The translations under genes and the position numbers were made by a program. A stretch of DNA of 64,000 nucleotides. Source: Chromobotia macracanthus (Eukaryota; Chordata; Actinopteri; Cypriniformes; Botiidae). Position 1 is the first letter of the stretch. Each line of letters opens with the position of its first letter. Under the pieces are notes generated by a model, which did not search any database, was not told the origin of the DNA, and saw nothing but the letters and a program-made list of their open reading frames with translations. This document shows positions 1-60,758 of this stretch, in pieces. The DNA is taken from the NCBI GenBank assembly GCA_036877525.1, contig JAZGTH010000059.1, forward strand, positions 7,842,501-7,906,500, given 5' to 3'.

Positions 1-959
1 AAATGCTGTTTAAGTTGTTGTCCTTGCTAGACATCACTCTGCTTATCTAAGCCATGGTATAGCAGTTAACTCAATGTTTTTGCTAGAGACTGATTGAGCC
101 ATGGTTTGAGTCTGACTTGCAACACGTCCCAATCTTATTGTCCCTCTTTCTCGCAAGTATCTCTTTGAAATAACACAGATAAAAACTAAACAAAACTGAC
201 ATTTTGCGGTTTGTTGAAAATCTGTGTGAAATTGTAAGTGTGAAGTGATAGCGAGAAGCTTTTTTGAGGTCTTGTAAGCAGAGCGTAAGACTTTTGATTT
301 TCACTATCTTACCTTAATCGATTTGTTGAGCGTTATGTTTGTGCAAGAGCTCACTTGCTCTTTGAAGTGTGTATGTGTAAACATTTCGAAACTAAATAAT
401 TCAGCATGCCATGTGCATGAAAAGTTTAATTGAATTGAAACAGGCCTTTTAGAAAAAAATAAAACAAACTGTTTGGTTCAGTAAATAATAGCTATCAATA
501 AGACACTAATATTGTTGCTCAAACTTGGGTTTTGCCTTTACATTCATTTACATTTATGCATCCAAAGCGAATAACAGTGCATTCAAGGTATCCATTTTTA
601 GCAGTATGTGTATTCCCTGGGAATCAAACCCACAACCTTTGCGCTGCTAATGAAATCTTCTACCAGTTGAGCTACAAGAACACCCTTTCACTTAAGCAAT
701 CATGCTTTTCCCCTAGCAAATAAATCCTGTTGACTTATATTAAAAAGGGACCTGAGTCACATCTAGGGACCAGAATATCTGGACCTGAGACCTGGGGGTT
801 GGGCTTGTGTGCAACCACCCGGAATACTGTAGCAAGTGCATAGAAACACCTTGGCAACCACCCAGAAGCCACTAGCACCGTAGCAGAGCTAGGCAGTCAT
901 ATTGCCTGGGCAAGCACTTCACTGCATTGTTAACTGCGTTTTCCTTTTTACCCCTGCAG
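1..959 (+). other. sec22a upstream intron
   Basis: No coding exon was found. It holds the SINE at 540-683 and otherwise AT-rich sequence. Confidence 0.6.
540..683 (-). mobile_element. tRNA-derived SINE copy
   Basis: On the minus strand a B-box GGGTTTGATTCCC and an A-box-like TAGCTCAACTGG are seen, with the usual spacing of a tRNA head. It shares sequence with the copies at 20510, 35391, 51225 and 55640. It lies in a sec22a intron. Confidence 0.75.
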
Positions 960-1078
960 CTCCTGTACAGATGCTGGAGCCCGTCTCGCTGTCGGGTGTC
1001 GTGGCCTGCGTCTTAAGCGTTCTGTGCGGTGCTCTCAATTTACTGCGGGGCGTCCACGCAATTGAAAGCATATTACAG
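960..1078 (+). CDS. sec22a: sec22a exon (third from end)
   Basis: The acceptor is a pyrimidine-rich tract ending CCCCTGCAG at 959 and the donor is CAG/GTTAGC at 1078/1079. The first two bases complete a split codon, followed by PVQMLEPVSLSGVVACVLSV and on to HAIESILQ. It holds the first C-terminal membrane segment. A second AG at 969-970 could give a 5' end 11 bp shorter, but the upstream one has the better tract. Confidence 0.92.
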
Positions 1079-2405
1079 GTTAGCTAAATCACACGCTAAT
1101 ATTAATACTGCCACTGGCCAACACATCACTTTATATTGGGCTTTGTTTCCTTTATCGATTACTGTATTGGACCGAACATATTTTTTAAATGTAAATGTGC
1201 CATTGTAACGTAATAAATTACAGCTAATGCATAGTTACAGTACTCATGAATAATTTTGTCAGGTGACACACTTAAATATAATGTGTTTTCCTCTTCCATA
1301 AATAAACTTTTTTGCTTTGCGTCGTATATCGCACTGAAAAGTAAACCATCACGTCTTGACACTCCGCAATTCATCGTTCGTATTAGCGCAGTTTCCTGTT
1401 GTAATTTGTTCCCTCCTTAACGCAGCATCCTGTCTTTGCTCTTTTTTGCTCTATCTGCAGAACGAAGATGAAGACTTTAATTACGTAATTGCTTTTTTTC
1501 TGGGGACTGCGGCCTGTTTGTATCAGGTAAGTGGCGGGTCGGACCGTAAGTTATTGTCGATCTGCCAGACTTCATTTCCTCTGCTCTCCATCTCTGTCCG
1601 ACCTTCCATTGCTAATACATCTCACGATTCCCACTATCACGTACGAGCAGTATCTGGAGAACTGGAGAAACATTGCCCTGCCAGCTGATATTGTAGATGC
1701 TTTATATTAGCGGTACTTGCTAAGGCAAGCATCAATGTTACTTGTTCTTAGGAATGTTATGCAATTATTTTCATGTTTAAATTGTTAAAAGCTGCAATCC
1801 ATAACTTCTTGGGTTACAAAAGAATACAAATCACTTATTGAGCAAGAACCCGACAGATCAGTGGTATCACAATCTCCTTACCTTACCCCAATTCGCAATG
1901 GTAAGTTTATAACAGAGCTTTTTAATTTGAGCTGTTGGGCCTGATTTCACAGAAAATGTAACTTTAGCTAAGTTTGACTTCAACATACGTAATTAAAAGT
2001 TGGTAAAGTAACTTGCAATTTTAGGTTTCAAACAGAGATGGCACCAGAGAGGCGAAAGCTACGGATTGCAGCTTTATTTATTGATTTCACTTGTGTCTAT
2101 TCGTAGTAAACACCAATGTTCAATTTTCTTTTAAAAATTGTAAAAATGTAGTTCCATTTAATTTCCTAACAGTTTTTCTCATGTGTCTCTCTTTGTGTTT
2201 GTAGTGTTACCTGTTTGCCTTCTACTCAGTGTGGAGAAGCGTCAAGTCATTCCTGGCCTTTGCTATGATCTGCCTGTGTAACATGTATCTGTATGAACTG
2301 CGTAACATGTGGCAGATTCTGTTTCATGTGATGGTGGGAGCGTTCATTACTCTACAGATCCACCTGAGAAAACCGCAGGGCAAGGCTCCTGATTACAACG
2401 TTTGA
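960..2405 (+). CDS. sec22a: SEC22 homolog A, C-terminal part (3 exons in window)
   Basis: SEC22A is a SNARE-like protein of the ER and early secretory pathway with an N-terminal longin domain and several C-terminal membrane segments. Only the C-terminal half is here: three exons (960-1078, 1461-1526, 2205-2405) that join in frame to about 128 codons ending in GKAPDYNV and a TGA at 2403-2405. Visible segments are hydrophobic stretches around SGVVACVLSVLCGALNLL, YVIAFFLGTAACLYQ, FLAFAMICLCNMYLYEL and ILFHVMVGAFITLQI, as in the multi-span SEC22A/C proteins. The ending matches mammalian SEC22A (GKAPDYDV), and the position next to adcy5 agrees with human 3q21. The longin-domain exons lie upstream of the window. 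It is convergent with adcy5. Confidence 0.93.
1461..1526 (+). CDS. sec22a: sec22a exon (second from end)
   Basis: This 66-bp, 22-codon exon lies between CTATCTGCAG and CAG/GTAAGT and is in phase 0 on both sides. It reads NEDEDFNYVIAFFLGTAACL and YQ, matching the SDGDDFNYIIAFFLGTAACLYQ region of SEC22A. Confidence 0.94.
1787..2076. mobile_element. AAGCTGCAATCC-type MITE, copy 1
   Basis: Inverted termini AAAAGCTGCAATCCATAACT and CTACGGATTGCAGCTTT, with internal GTTTCAAACAGAGATGGCAC shared with the other copies. It lies in the last sec22a intron. Confidence 0.75.
2205..2405 (+). CDS. sec22a: sec22a last coding exon
   Basis: It starts after TTTGTGTTTGTAG and runs 66 codons plus a TGA stop. It encodes the last two membrane segments and the conserved tail LRKPQGKAPDYNV. 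Confidence 0.95.
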   Translation, partial: CYLFAFYSVWRSVKSFLAFAMICLCNMYLYELRNMWQILFHVMVGAFITLQIHLRKPQGKAPDYNV

Positions 2406-3617
2406 CCCCCATGAGCTCTTTAAAGACTACAGAATGTAGCCCTGCCTAGTTTTAAACTGTTACCCACAACTATGACCCTGTCACCCCCCCCCATCCAAGG
2501 ATGAAAGCCCTCAGGATTGTGAAGCAGGGTTTCAGCTATTGGGTTTTCACACGCTTCTGAGTTTTGACTGTTCAAGAACTATTTCCTTATGTTTAGGTCA
2601 AAGATGAAAAAAGTCTGTTTCTGTTCCTAACAGTGACTTCATTAGCTCAGAATATTAAGTTCATGCATGAAATATTTAAACAAATTATTAGCAAACAGTT
2701 CTGATTTGCAAAATGAATTTTAAATAGAATTAGTTATTTTTGTGTCAATTGACACCAGGGCTTGAAGGCATATGAGTGAATTGATTGTTAAAGTCAACTC
2801 GTATACCAGACGTGTCTATAGCTGCCTATACACAAAATATAACGTTGTTTGATTTTGATTACCTTATATGCATAACACAGGCCTTGACAATGTTATTTTG
2901 TCATCTGCCTTCATGCAGACACCTGATTTCAGAGTCACTGTGTTTTCATAGTCATTAGTCAGATGTCTCTGCCCTGGAAGCATAATCAGCCGTGTTATTT
3001 ATCACGCATGTCCTTGCTGCCAGCAGGTGTGTTTCCTGCAAATGAATGCTGGGGGCTTTGAGGGAAATGGAATCACACTTTTCTGCCCCAAAGCCACAGT
3101 GAGTGTACGCTGCCTTTTATCAATGTGTCTGTTTGTTCCTCATGTTGTGCAGAATATTGCATCTGTGTAAATGGAATTGTTTTTCTGCTTTTATTCTCCT
3201 GGCTGGTTTTGCATCCATTTTATTTTGTTTTATTTTGTAAAGTTGATTGACAGATTAAGGGCCAAAGGGTTTCAAAATGAATTAGAAGTGGTCACACTTT
3301 GTTTTTCTAAAACGGTACCAATGCAACTTCACCTCTGAGTTTTAAAGACAGCATGTTAAATATCCCCGTGCTCTCTGTTAACAGAGTTAGTGCACTTGGG
3401 CCAGTGTGTTTGTATTCAGTGCCGAGGCCTGTGATGTTTCAAAACCATCAGTAAACTTCTTCATTTTTTATAAATAGGTTCTCGTGTCTTTATATACACA
3501 ATACACCAATGTTAACATTTGGCTGGTGCCTGACCAAACAACATTTCTGGTGTTTTGATATTCCACAGGGGGAAGTTGTCACAAGGTAACAATAATAAGT
3601 AACTACTGTGCAATAAA
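2406..3617 (+). other. sec22a: sec22a 3' UTR (probable)
   Basis: This is non-coding sequence between the sec22a stop and an AATAAA hexamer at 3612-3617, followed by a GT-rich stretch near 3633. A second AATAAA lies near 3788. The 3' end is inferred from these signals only. Confidence 0.5.
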
Positions 3618-4340
3618 GATAGACTTTAAAATCAGTGTGTGGGATCTTTTACCTGCATTGACCCTGTATTGGGGGACTTGGGCATCCAGTTTGTTCTGCT
3701 TTTTCGGCCTCTTGGTGATCGTCCTCATCTCTTCTGTCTTCCTAAACGTATAGTGTTAGCTTCATTATTGAAATTCATCCTGTTTGAAATAAAAACCTTT
3801 ATTATTTATCCAGTAAAGACATTCACCATTTTAAATAGGCAATTGAACATATAACAAGATGTAATGTATAATCGTATTGTTTTCATCATACAGTTGCACG
3901 TTGCTGGGTCATTGAAACGGGTAAGAGAGAAGGTGAATATATAATATAATATAATAATATTAGTTACATGTGTTAGTTAGATGAGCTTTTCTCCTGCTTC
4001 ACCTGCAGATGATTACCACAATGTTCCGGTAACGTTATTTTAGGGTTGTGAAAACAGATGGGAGTTATAAAAAACATAAGTGCATTTTTAAATCAATGTA
4101 AACCAGGACTTAAAGGCATGCATCGTCCCAAAGAACTGAAACTTGTGTTGGGGGAGAAACGTGACAAGCAGCCGCAACTTCGGTTAGAAGGAAAAGCTCG
4201 AACAAATGACAACGTTACCATTAATCTTACATCCCAACAGCTGCAATGCTGAGGAAGAGGAGGAGGAGGATGATGGTGGTTATTAGAAGTCATTTGGCTC
4301 AGAGAAGCGGGACTGATGAACTGATGGCTGAGGCTTTTCT

Positions 4341-4641
4341 AAATGATGTTATTTTTACATTTCATAAATGATGTTATTTTTACATTTCATAAATGATGTT
4401 ATTTTTACATTTCATAAATGATCTTATTTTTACATTTCATAAATGATCTTATTTTTTTACATTTCATAAATGATCTTATTTTTTACATTTCATAAATGAT
4501 CTTATTTTTTTACATTTCATAAATGATCTTATTTTTTTACATTGCATAAATGATCTTATTTTTACATTTCATAAATTGTTTGTTTTTTCCATTTTCATAA
4601 ATGACCTCTTATTTTTACATTGCATAAATGATCTTATTTTT
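4341..4641. repeat. AT-rich tandem array, 25-27 bp unit
   Basis: About 11-12 imperfect copies of AAATGATSTTATTTTTACAT followed by TTCAT are present. Units vary in the number of T residues (25-27 bp) and in G/C at one position. The array is intergenic between sec22a and adcy5. Confidence 0.92.
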
Positions 4642-4756
4642 AGCCTTTTCGATCCAATTGTTCTTTTGCCATCCTGTTCACGGTTCAACTCTGCAATCGA
4701 CGCTTCTTTCTCCGTCAAACGGAGCGGAGGGGACGCGTGCGGAGGCCGGTCTGTCT

Positions 4757-5476
4757 GACCCTCTGTAGGGCCCAGACAGCCCCTCTGTAGGGCCCAGACA
4801 GACCCTCTGTAGGGCCCAGACAGACCCTCTGTAGGGGCCAGACAGACCCTCTGTAGGGGTCAGACAGCCCCTCTGTAGGGGCCAGACAGACCCTCTGTAG
4901 GGGCCAGACAGACCCTCTGTAGGGGTCAGACAGCCCCTCTGTAGGGGCCAGACAGACCCTCTGTAGGGCCCAGACAGACCCTCTGTAGGGGCCAGACAGA
5001 CCCTCTGTAGGGGTCAGACAGACCCTCTGTAGGGGCCAGACAGACCCTCTGTAGGGGCCAGACAGCCCCTCTGTAGGGGCCAGACAGACCCTCTGTAGGG
5101 GTCAGACAGACCCTCTGTAGGGGTCAGACAGACCCTCTGTAGGGCCCAGACAGACCCTCTGTAGGGGCCAGACAGCCCCTCTGTAGGGGCCAGACAGACC
5201 CTCTGTAGGGGCCAGACAGACCCTCTGTAGGGCCCAGACAGACCCTCTGTAGGGGCCAGACAGACCCTCTGTAGGGGCCAGACAGACCCTCTGTAGGGGT
5301 CAGACAGACCCTCTGTAGGGCCCAGACAGACCCTCTGTAGGGGCCAGACAGACCCTCTGTAGGGGCCAGACAGACCCTCTGTAGGGGCCAGACAGACCCT
5401 CTGTAGGGCCCAGACAGACCCTCTGTAGGGGCCAGACAGACCCTCTGTAGGGCCCAGACAGACCCTCTGTAGGGGT
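4757..5476. repeat. 22-bp minisatellite, about 33 copies
   Basis: Consensus unit is GACCCTCTGTAGGGGCCAGA plus CA. Variants differ mainly at GGGGCC / GGGCCC / GGGGTC and GACCC / GCCCC. The unit length is not a multiple of three and has no stops on the minus strand, so it yields long but meaningless open frames with a 22-residue period. Confidence 0.97.
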
Positions 5477-5576
5477 CATTTCCTTTGGTGCTTTTAAAGG
5501 GACGCAACATGTTGGGTTTGGGCGAGCTCTTCTTTGGCTGGAATAAACAACGTTAACAGCAACCAACGACAATGAA

Positions 5577-5622
5577 AAGACAAACGAGACAAATGAGACA
5601 AACGAGACAAATGAGACAAACG
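5577..5622. repeat. short GAGACAAAT/C tandem repeat
   Basis: Alternating 9-bp units (GAGACAAAC / GAGACAAAT) are repeated about five times just after the 22-bp minisatellite. Confidence 0.75.
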
Positions 5623-7032
5623 AGCACACGAACAGCGTCATTTTTTCGTAATAACCTCACGCTGATTAAAGCTGCACGACTTTGCGCGTCGGAGGCGAAG
5701 AAACCGGAGCAGCGGCGCAAAATGAAAGCGCACTGCTGCCACCCTGCGGACATTAAGTGCAACAGCACAAATCTCACGTAGTGCAAAACGTTTGTATTAA
5801 ATGCAATAAAAACAGAAGAGAAATGCAAATATATATATATATTAAATATTAAATGCAAAAAAAAAAATACAGAAGAGAAGTAAATACAGGGGCTGGAAGG
5901 AGTAATAATCATAAGATGAACTCAGTTAAACATTATAGTGGTTTATTTGGATGTAAAAAAGCATTGAGTTTTGACATGGCAGAAGATAAGCAAAGACAAC
6001 CCAAGATTTTTACTACTGGAACAGAAAACGTTCAGCAGGATAAAATACATAGTAATTACTGAAGATCTCGTACCTCTGTGTCCTTCTGTCGTTTGGATGA
6101 CACACCGAATTGATTTTAAAGTGTTTGTCATAGACTTTTTTCAGTGCTAAAATACTTTATTCACTCCCAGCTTAAAATGCACACACAGATGCAAGTAAGC
6201 CATTTGTAGGCTGATTCAAAACTGTTTGAGTAAACCGACCAGGCCAACACTGGCTCAATCATTGAGGTGAGTTCGTAACTTTTGCAGTTCTGTTTGGTCC
6301 TGCTAGTGGCAGAGAATTTACTCAGCAATGATTTCATAACTCATATCATCTCCACATTGTCTAGCATAGTCATAGTCTGACATGACATGACATACAAAAA
6401 CATTCAACCCAGTTTTAAAATTGCTGGTAAGAAATGGCACTGATTTCTTGAGTAAAACACAGAGAGTGACTGTGGAAGTTGGGCCCAAATTTTGAGAAAT
6501 AAGAACATTTAGTGTTTGATATCGCATGTTTGAGATGGGCTTGGAAAACTTTGATTATTACTTACAAATCCAACACATTATACTGTCATCCTACACAAAT
6601 GTATTTTGCACTGCTTACACTGATGTATATATGTATATATATATCATGTCACTTTATGAAGTATACATTTGTGTACAAGCTCCACCTCTTTACATACAAA
6701 GGCCTCATTGGAGAAAATGGACATTCATTGGGTCGTACCACCAGAGTGAACTGAGGGGGAAGGAAGGTTGCTCAACCTACAGTGCAAAAATGGCGTATCC
6801 CTAAAGAAACCAAACCTGTCCAACCCACCATAAACGCAAGACAAAAATCAATATTTGCAGGTGTGTTTGCCAAGCTTTGAACGACTGTGGCTGTACTGAA
6901 ACACTCACTTGCCCTTTCACCTTCTGCAAATCCATTCTCTACTCAGAATTACAGTGTAGTGTACTTCACAGAGTATAGAAACCATTTTGGAGGAAAGCCA
7001 AACACATTGTGCTTACAAGGCTAGCAAATGTA

Positions 7033-8100
7033 TTTATTATATCTTTCAAATGGATGCAGAGACAGAAGGGTAAAAGAAAATTTACAGCCAATTAAAAACC
7101 TCCCGTGTTAAAAATATGTAGGATTGTAGAGTTCTATTATCGGTATGTATATATACACTCTATCTATACACACACACTCACACACACACACTGGTGTTTA
7201 TAGACATCATTGTAATATATTTACGTACAAAATATATAATCTAAAATAGCTTTAACAGTTTGGATTTTGGAGTCAATATACAAAATGTTAAAAATACAAA
7301 AACAGCCACGTTTGGGCATTTTGCTGTGTTCAAAGTGTTTTCAGTGTAGAAGAGTGTATTGGTTTGCAGTTGTGTGAGTCTAATGTGTGTGTGTGTGTGT
7401 GTGTGTGTTTGGGACACACAATGTAGCAGTCTGGTTCTCGACTTCATAGCAACCATAATACTGTCATCTCTAGTTCCCTTGTTACCAGTAACAACCACAG
7501 TCGCCGCAGTAGTTTGGGTAATTATAAAGGGTTTGTAGTGCTGCTGTGTCCACGAAAGCCTTTTACCCATGTATTAGCTCATTGTGATATCTCTATCTAC
7601 TGTGATATCACCTACAGACAGTGTTGAACACAAAAGGATTGTACGAACGGGACTCTTTACATACACCGATGAATTATATACACATAAAACGGCTGTGTTT
7701 TACAGGTATATAGGCTTCAGTGTAGTCATGCAGTTTTCATTTGGAGCCACAAGTCCCACCTGAGAGCGCACCTGCCCCCTCTTGGCAATATAAGAATGAT
7801 AAGACTGGGAAAACTGCTTTGTATGCCTTGAGATTCCTGTTTCTTTGGTCTCTGAGGAGGATCCATCTTTTTGAGCTGTTCCATACCTTAAAAAGGGGGG
7901 GCTTGACCCTTCTATAGGTTAATCCTATGGAAAGTCTCAATGTGCAGAGGGGCCATATGCTGTAAGACAGGGGGTGGGCTGTTCCTGAACAGATCCTATT
8001 CTGATTGGTCCAGGAAGATGTCCATCAACAGCCTGGCCCAGTCCCCGGAGTCTCCTCCCTATATCGTCTCAAACATGTTCTGAATATCAGACGCTGAGTG
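7033..8100 (-). other. adcy5: adcy5 3' UTR (probable)
   Basis: This is non-coding sequence below the stop codon, mostly unique apart from a (GT)n tract at 7385-7408 and a CA-rich tract near 7170. An AATAAA on the minus strand (TTTATT at 7033-7038) is a candidate poly-A signal, and others lie further down. The end is inferred. Confidence 0.4.
7385..7408. repeat. (GT)12 microsatellite
   Basis: Pure GT run within the probable adcy5 3' UTR. Confidence 0.9.
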
Positions 8101-57327
<49,227 letters not shown>

Positions 57328-58480
57328 GATCTGGATTACTACTGAAAAGATCTCGATATGCGCAATGCAACCCGAACTTACACGCTTACCAAAAGAGCAC
57401 ACAAACAGTTTTTACGCAAAACAGGCGCCGTTTCGCACATTATTGCGGGCATTAAAGCCAGTTTGCCATGAGCTGCAAGCTGCTGATTTTTAAGTCTTTA
57501 TAGAAAAAAGTGAATGAAGATCCACGCTTGAACCGAGCCAGCAAACGTCCTGAAGAAGTCTTCAGCGCGGTTCTGCGCATACTACCTTTCCAAACCGGGA
57601 CCAACGTGAGGTGAGCGAAGTGACGGCAAGTCTGGGTCTGAGAGGGCCACAAACGACGTGCCAAACGGATCCGGCCATTTTACATCATCACCAATACTTC
57701 AGAGGACACGTCAAATAATTAAATACACAAAGTAGCCACCGGGGACATCAATCATCCCCAGATGATTCAAATATCACGGGAGAGGAAGTACAAAAAACCC
57801 TGGAGGACGGTTCCTCAGCCAGCTGCACATCTTACAGACACGGAACCAGCAACGATTGGGTTTCTTAGTCCAAATGCATGAGAAACGACGCGTTCAGATC
57901 TCCTTATCGTCCCCACAGGAGCCAACAGTTTGGCTGAAGCGCTCCGCTGCACGACTCCATGGCGCGTCGCGCTGATCCACGCAAGCCGCGCACCTGTGAA
58001 CGTAGTCGAGCCCGCTGGAAGATCACACGATCCCCCTCATCACGACCGCTGTGGGTACCTCACACACCCGTGTCCTCATAAGTCTTCATTCGGGTACGTA
58101 TTGCCAATGCAGCAGCAGCAGCAGCAGCAGCATCCGCGCTGGCGGTGAGAGGTGGATGGGTCGTCACGCCACAAGCGCGTCGGATCCGCCCTGCGCGCAC
58201 GGCGCTGCGCATCGACGGTGCCGGACGGGCGGCGCGTCTCCTCCCCGCGTCTCTCCTGCGCGCCTCGCTGTTGAGAATCGATCACGGGTTATCGATCGAT
58301 TGGATCGCTCTCGTCTTTGTATTGCCATTCAACCGAGTGTGATCACAAGCCCCGCCTCCTGCGCGATGCCATTGGGTAGATGGTGGCACGCGTTTCCAAT
58401 CACTGTTGTTATTGGCCAATACGTGCGTCAGAACGCGACGATTTGGATACGTGGGAGGGTCCACCCATACAAGCGCTGAG
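57328..58480 (-). promoter_or_regulatory. adcy5: adcy5 CpG-rich promoter and 5' UTR
   Basis: This region is visibly CpG-dense, unlike the AT-rich flanks, and reaches into coding exon 1. CCAAT or inverted CCAAT boxes cluster at about 58368-58420, including the palindrome ATTGGCCAAT at 58411-58420 (a classical NF-Y arrangement). A GC box (CCCGCCTCC) is at 58351-58358 and CRE-like TGCGTCA at 58424-58430. No TATA box was seen. If the CCAAT cluster lies 60-100 bp upstream of initiation, the start site would be near 58300 and the 5' UTR about 1 kb, but an upstream 5' intron cannot be excluded. Confidence 0.6.
58109..58132. repeat. (GCA)8 triplet repeat in the adcy5 5' region
   Basis: Eight GCA units lie in the probable 5' UTR or proximal promoter of adcy5. 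On the adcy5 transcript this would read as CUG/UGC repeats. Confidence 0.9.
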
Positions 58481-59299
58481 ATGAGCGCTGAGATGAGATC
58501 AGAGGTCCACGAAGCATCAAAATAATAAAGAATAAAGAATTATTTATAGTTCTAAGAAAGAAAAATTGTACGTTTAAAATAAGCAAAGGCTGGACTCAGG
58601 ACTAGCTGGTGGGTCCAGAGAGAGCCGGGCTTTGTATGATGGTCTGGAGAGACGCAAGACCTTGTTGTTTGGAGACCAGAGTCATGCCTCAGTGCTGGTC
58701 ATGAATCTCGTGATTCCCGTCATTCATCAGATGGGATTCAGAGATATAAACCCTTCAGGAAGTTTCAACTTCAATCCACTTTATAATAGTAACCCCCTTA
58801 CATTCATATGAACATACTCGAGCATAAACTCCCTGAACTCTGACTTGCCACCGGAAGTGACACAAATGTCACCAAAATGATCAAACGCATTATTTTCGTC
58901 AGTGAATGAAATTCCCTAAATAAATGCATGTATTAAACGAGGACACATAAGGTGTTTTATGTGGTTCGAGGAAAATGCTCCTGAATTAACCCAAAAAATA
59001 TAGACCTGCAGTTTAACATGGCACAAATTATACAGTATAAAATACTGGAGCCTGTTAAATGTATTCTGCACTTATACATGAATAGAGCTCTGCTGCCCTC
59101 ATGTGAGGGACAAGAGTAATATAACTAATCATTTAATGTGTTTAATTGTGAATGCACTGACACAATGTGTGCTTAAGAAAATAAACTGATCTTAGCTCCA
59201 GTTACACTACAGGACAAACACTGAAGTCAGTACAAATCTGTTTATCTGATGTAAGCATGTAAATCTTGACAAATTGCATGCAACTGCTTTTGCTTCCCA
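58481..59299. other. intergenic region between adcy5 and hacd2
   Basis: AT-rich unique sequence between the adcy5 promoter and the probable hacd2 3' end. Nothing else was recognised. Confidence 0.5.
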
Positions 59300-60675
59300 T
59301 ATTACGGTTTATTGTAAATATATATCTTCGCATTACTATTCATACAAAGTGTGCTGATCCCATGCAAAACCTTAAAACCAAAAAGCCTGACATTGTTTGA
59401 CGCCATTTTTATTTAAGGGTCATGCTTCTGTAACTGGAGGCATCGCCACACCACTTTTACATGCATTGTTATTCAAAACTGTACTCTGGCTTTCCACAAG
59501 CATCTATTCATCCCATGCTGATCTTTTCTTTAACAGGCTTGATGAGGACAACAGACTTACCATTTTGTTCGCAAAGACACTCAGTCTTTGCAATGGCATG
59601 CCTTATACTTAAATAAGAGGTTAGTTTGTCATTGGGAGGCTGAAGTTGGCTAGCTCTTACAGTGTTCACAATTAAGTAGATGGACAATAAAGCGTTAAGT
59701 TACACTGGGATCCTTCTCTGTGCATTATTAGATTTGACTCATTGGAAAAGTATGACTACAGGCATTCAAATCCAATTGGGCCCAGAGGCGAGTTCAGTCC
59801 TCGCTTCCGCTCCCCGTATGCTGCTATAGCTCTCACCCAGCTGAACATTTCCACAGAGTAAAGCTCTGAAAGTGTCAGCTGTGCTCTCCTACAAAAAAAA
59901 ACACACACACACACATCCGCTACACAACTAGCACTGACTGTAAGGTCCAACCCAGCAACTTAACCGGTTTCTCCACGTGATACACCTTCTTCCATAAAAC
60001 AGCCACAAAATAACAATCTATTGATGCAATACTGAACAAAACAACCAACAAACAACGGTTTGAGGTATTAACATTGATCCTCATCGGCGACTTAAGAAAT
60101 AGAGCACAAAACAAAGAAATCAAATGAAATACTAACAGTAATAGAAATGTAGGAATTAACAGACGTGTAAGCAGTTTTTGTGGGGCAATGGGGCAAAAAT
60201 GTTATACAGCATTATGAATGTGTTCTATTCATAACATCCTCAACTCTATAAGACACATATTTAAGTCATTAAATAAAAATACAGCGTACAGAGCACAGTT
60301 CACAGAATTATGGGATGTTTTGTCTGGTTGAAAACACCAGTTGTGTTTGTATCGCGCTACTTTCTCAGAATGTAAAAGTTATTATCTACTACTGTTTGGT
60401 CAGTAAACCTCTATTAAAACTGAACAGAACAAAATCTTTATACAGTAACTGATGTAGCACGTTTGGTAATGCAATTCCCCTCTGAAGTGAGGAAAAGTAT
60501 TTCATGTAGTTAGATCCCTAAACTCACCAACGGCAACTGTTTGTTTTTAACCAAAGCATTAACATTAGCAATCATCTTTATGTCTGTCCTGTTTATCAAC
60601 AAGGAGGCTCTTCTTTTATAAATCAGTGATGTGTGGCTTTCAAAGGTTATCCTCTCTTTCTGTTCTCGGGGCAAG
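59300..60675 (-). other. hacd2: hacd2 3' UTR (probable)
   Basis: This is AT-rich non-coding sequence after the hacd2 stop. Minus-strand AATAAA hexamers lie at 59408-59413 and 59308-59313, giving plausible ends. No coding signal was seen. Confidence 0.35.
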
Positions 60676-60758
60676 TTATTCCATTTTGCTGTACTCCTCC
60701 ATGTGACCCAGAACTTTCTTCCTCTGGCGCATCATGTGGAAATATAGCTGAGGAAACA
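60676..60758 (-). CDS. hacd2: hacd2 last coding exon
   Basis: This 83-bp exon starts after TTTGGTCAG. It reads LFPQLYFHMMRQRKKVLGHM and EEYSKME and stops with TAA. The polar C-terminal tail faces the cytosol in family models. Confidence 0.94.

Larger units (their letters stand above)
3618..7032. other. intergenic region between convergent sec22a and adcy5
   Basis: Apart from the two tandem arrays, the stretch is AT-rich with short runs of TA and A. Small open frames here are not conserved-looking, and I see no gene. Confidence 0.6.

Noticed and set aside
4341..5622. CRISPR-like array
   Set aside because: The units are directly tandem with no unique spacers, in a vertebrate genome; they are minisatellites.
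5124..5641. Minus-strand 113-128 codon frames with repeated GPYRGSVWPLQRVC-type peptide
   Set aside because: Direct product of the 22-bp minisatellite, which has no stop in any minus frame. No start context, domain or transcript signal.
57328..57402. 25-codon in-frame N-terminal extension of adcy5
   Set aside because: The frame is open, but the first codon is GTG and there is no ATG. MSRSNSVSPP aligns with the start of mammalian AC5.
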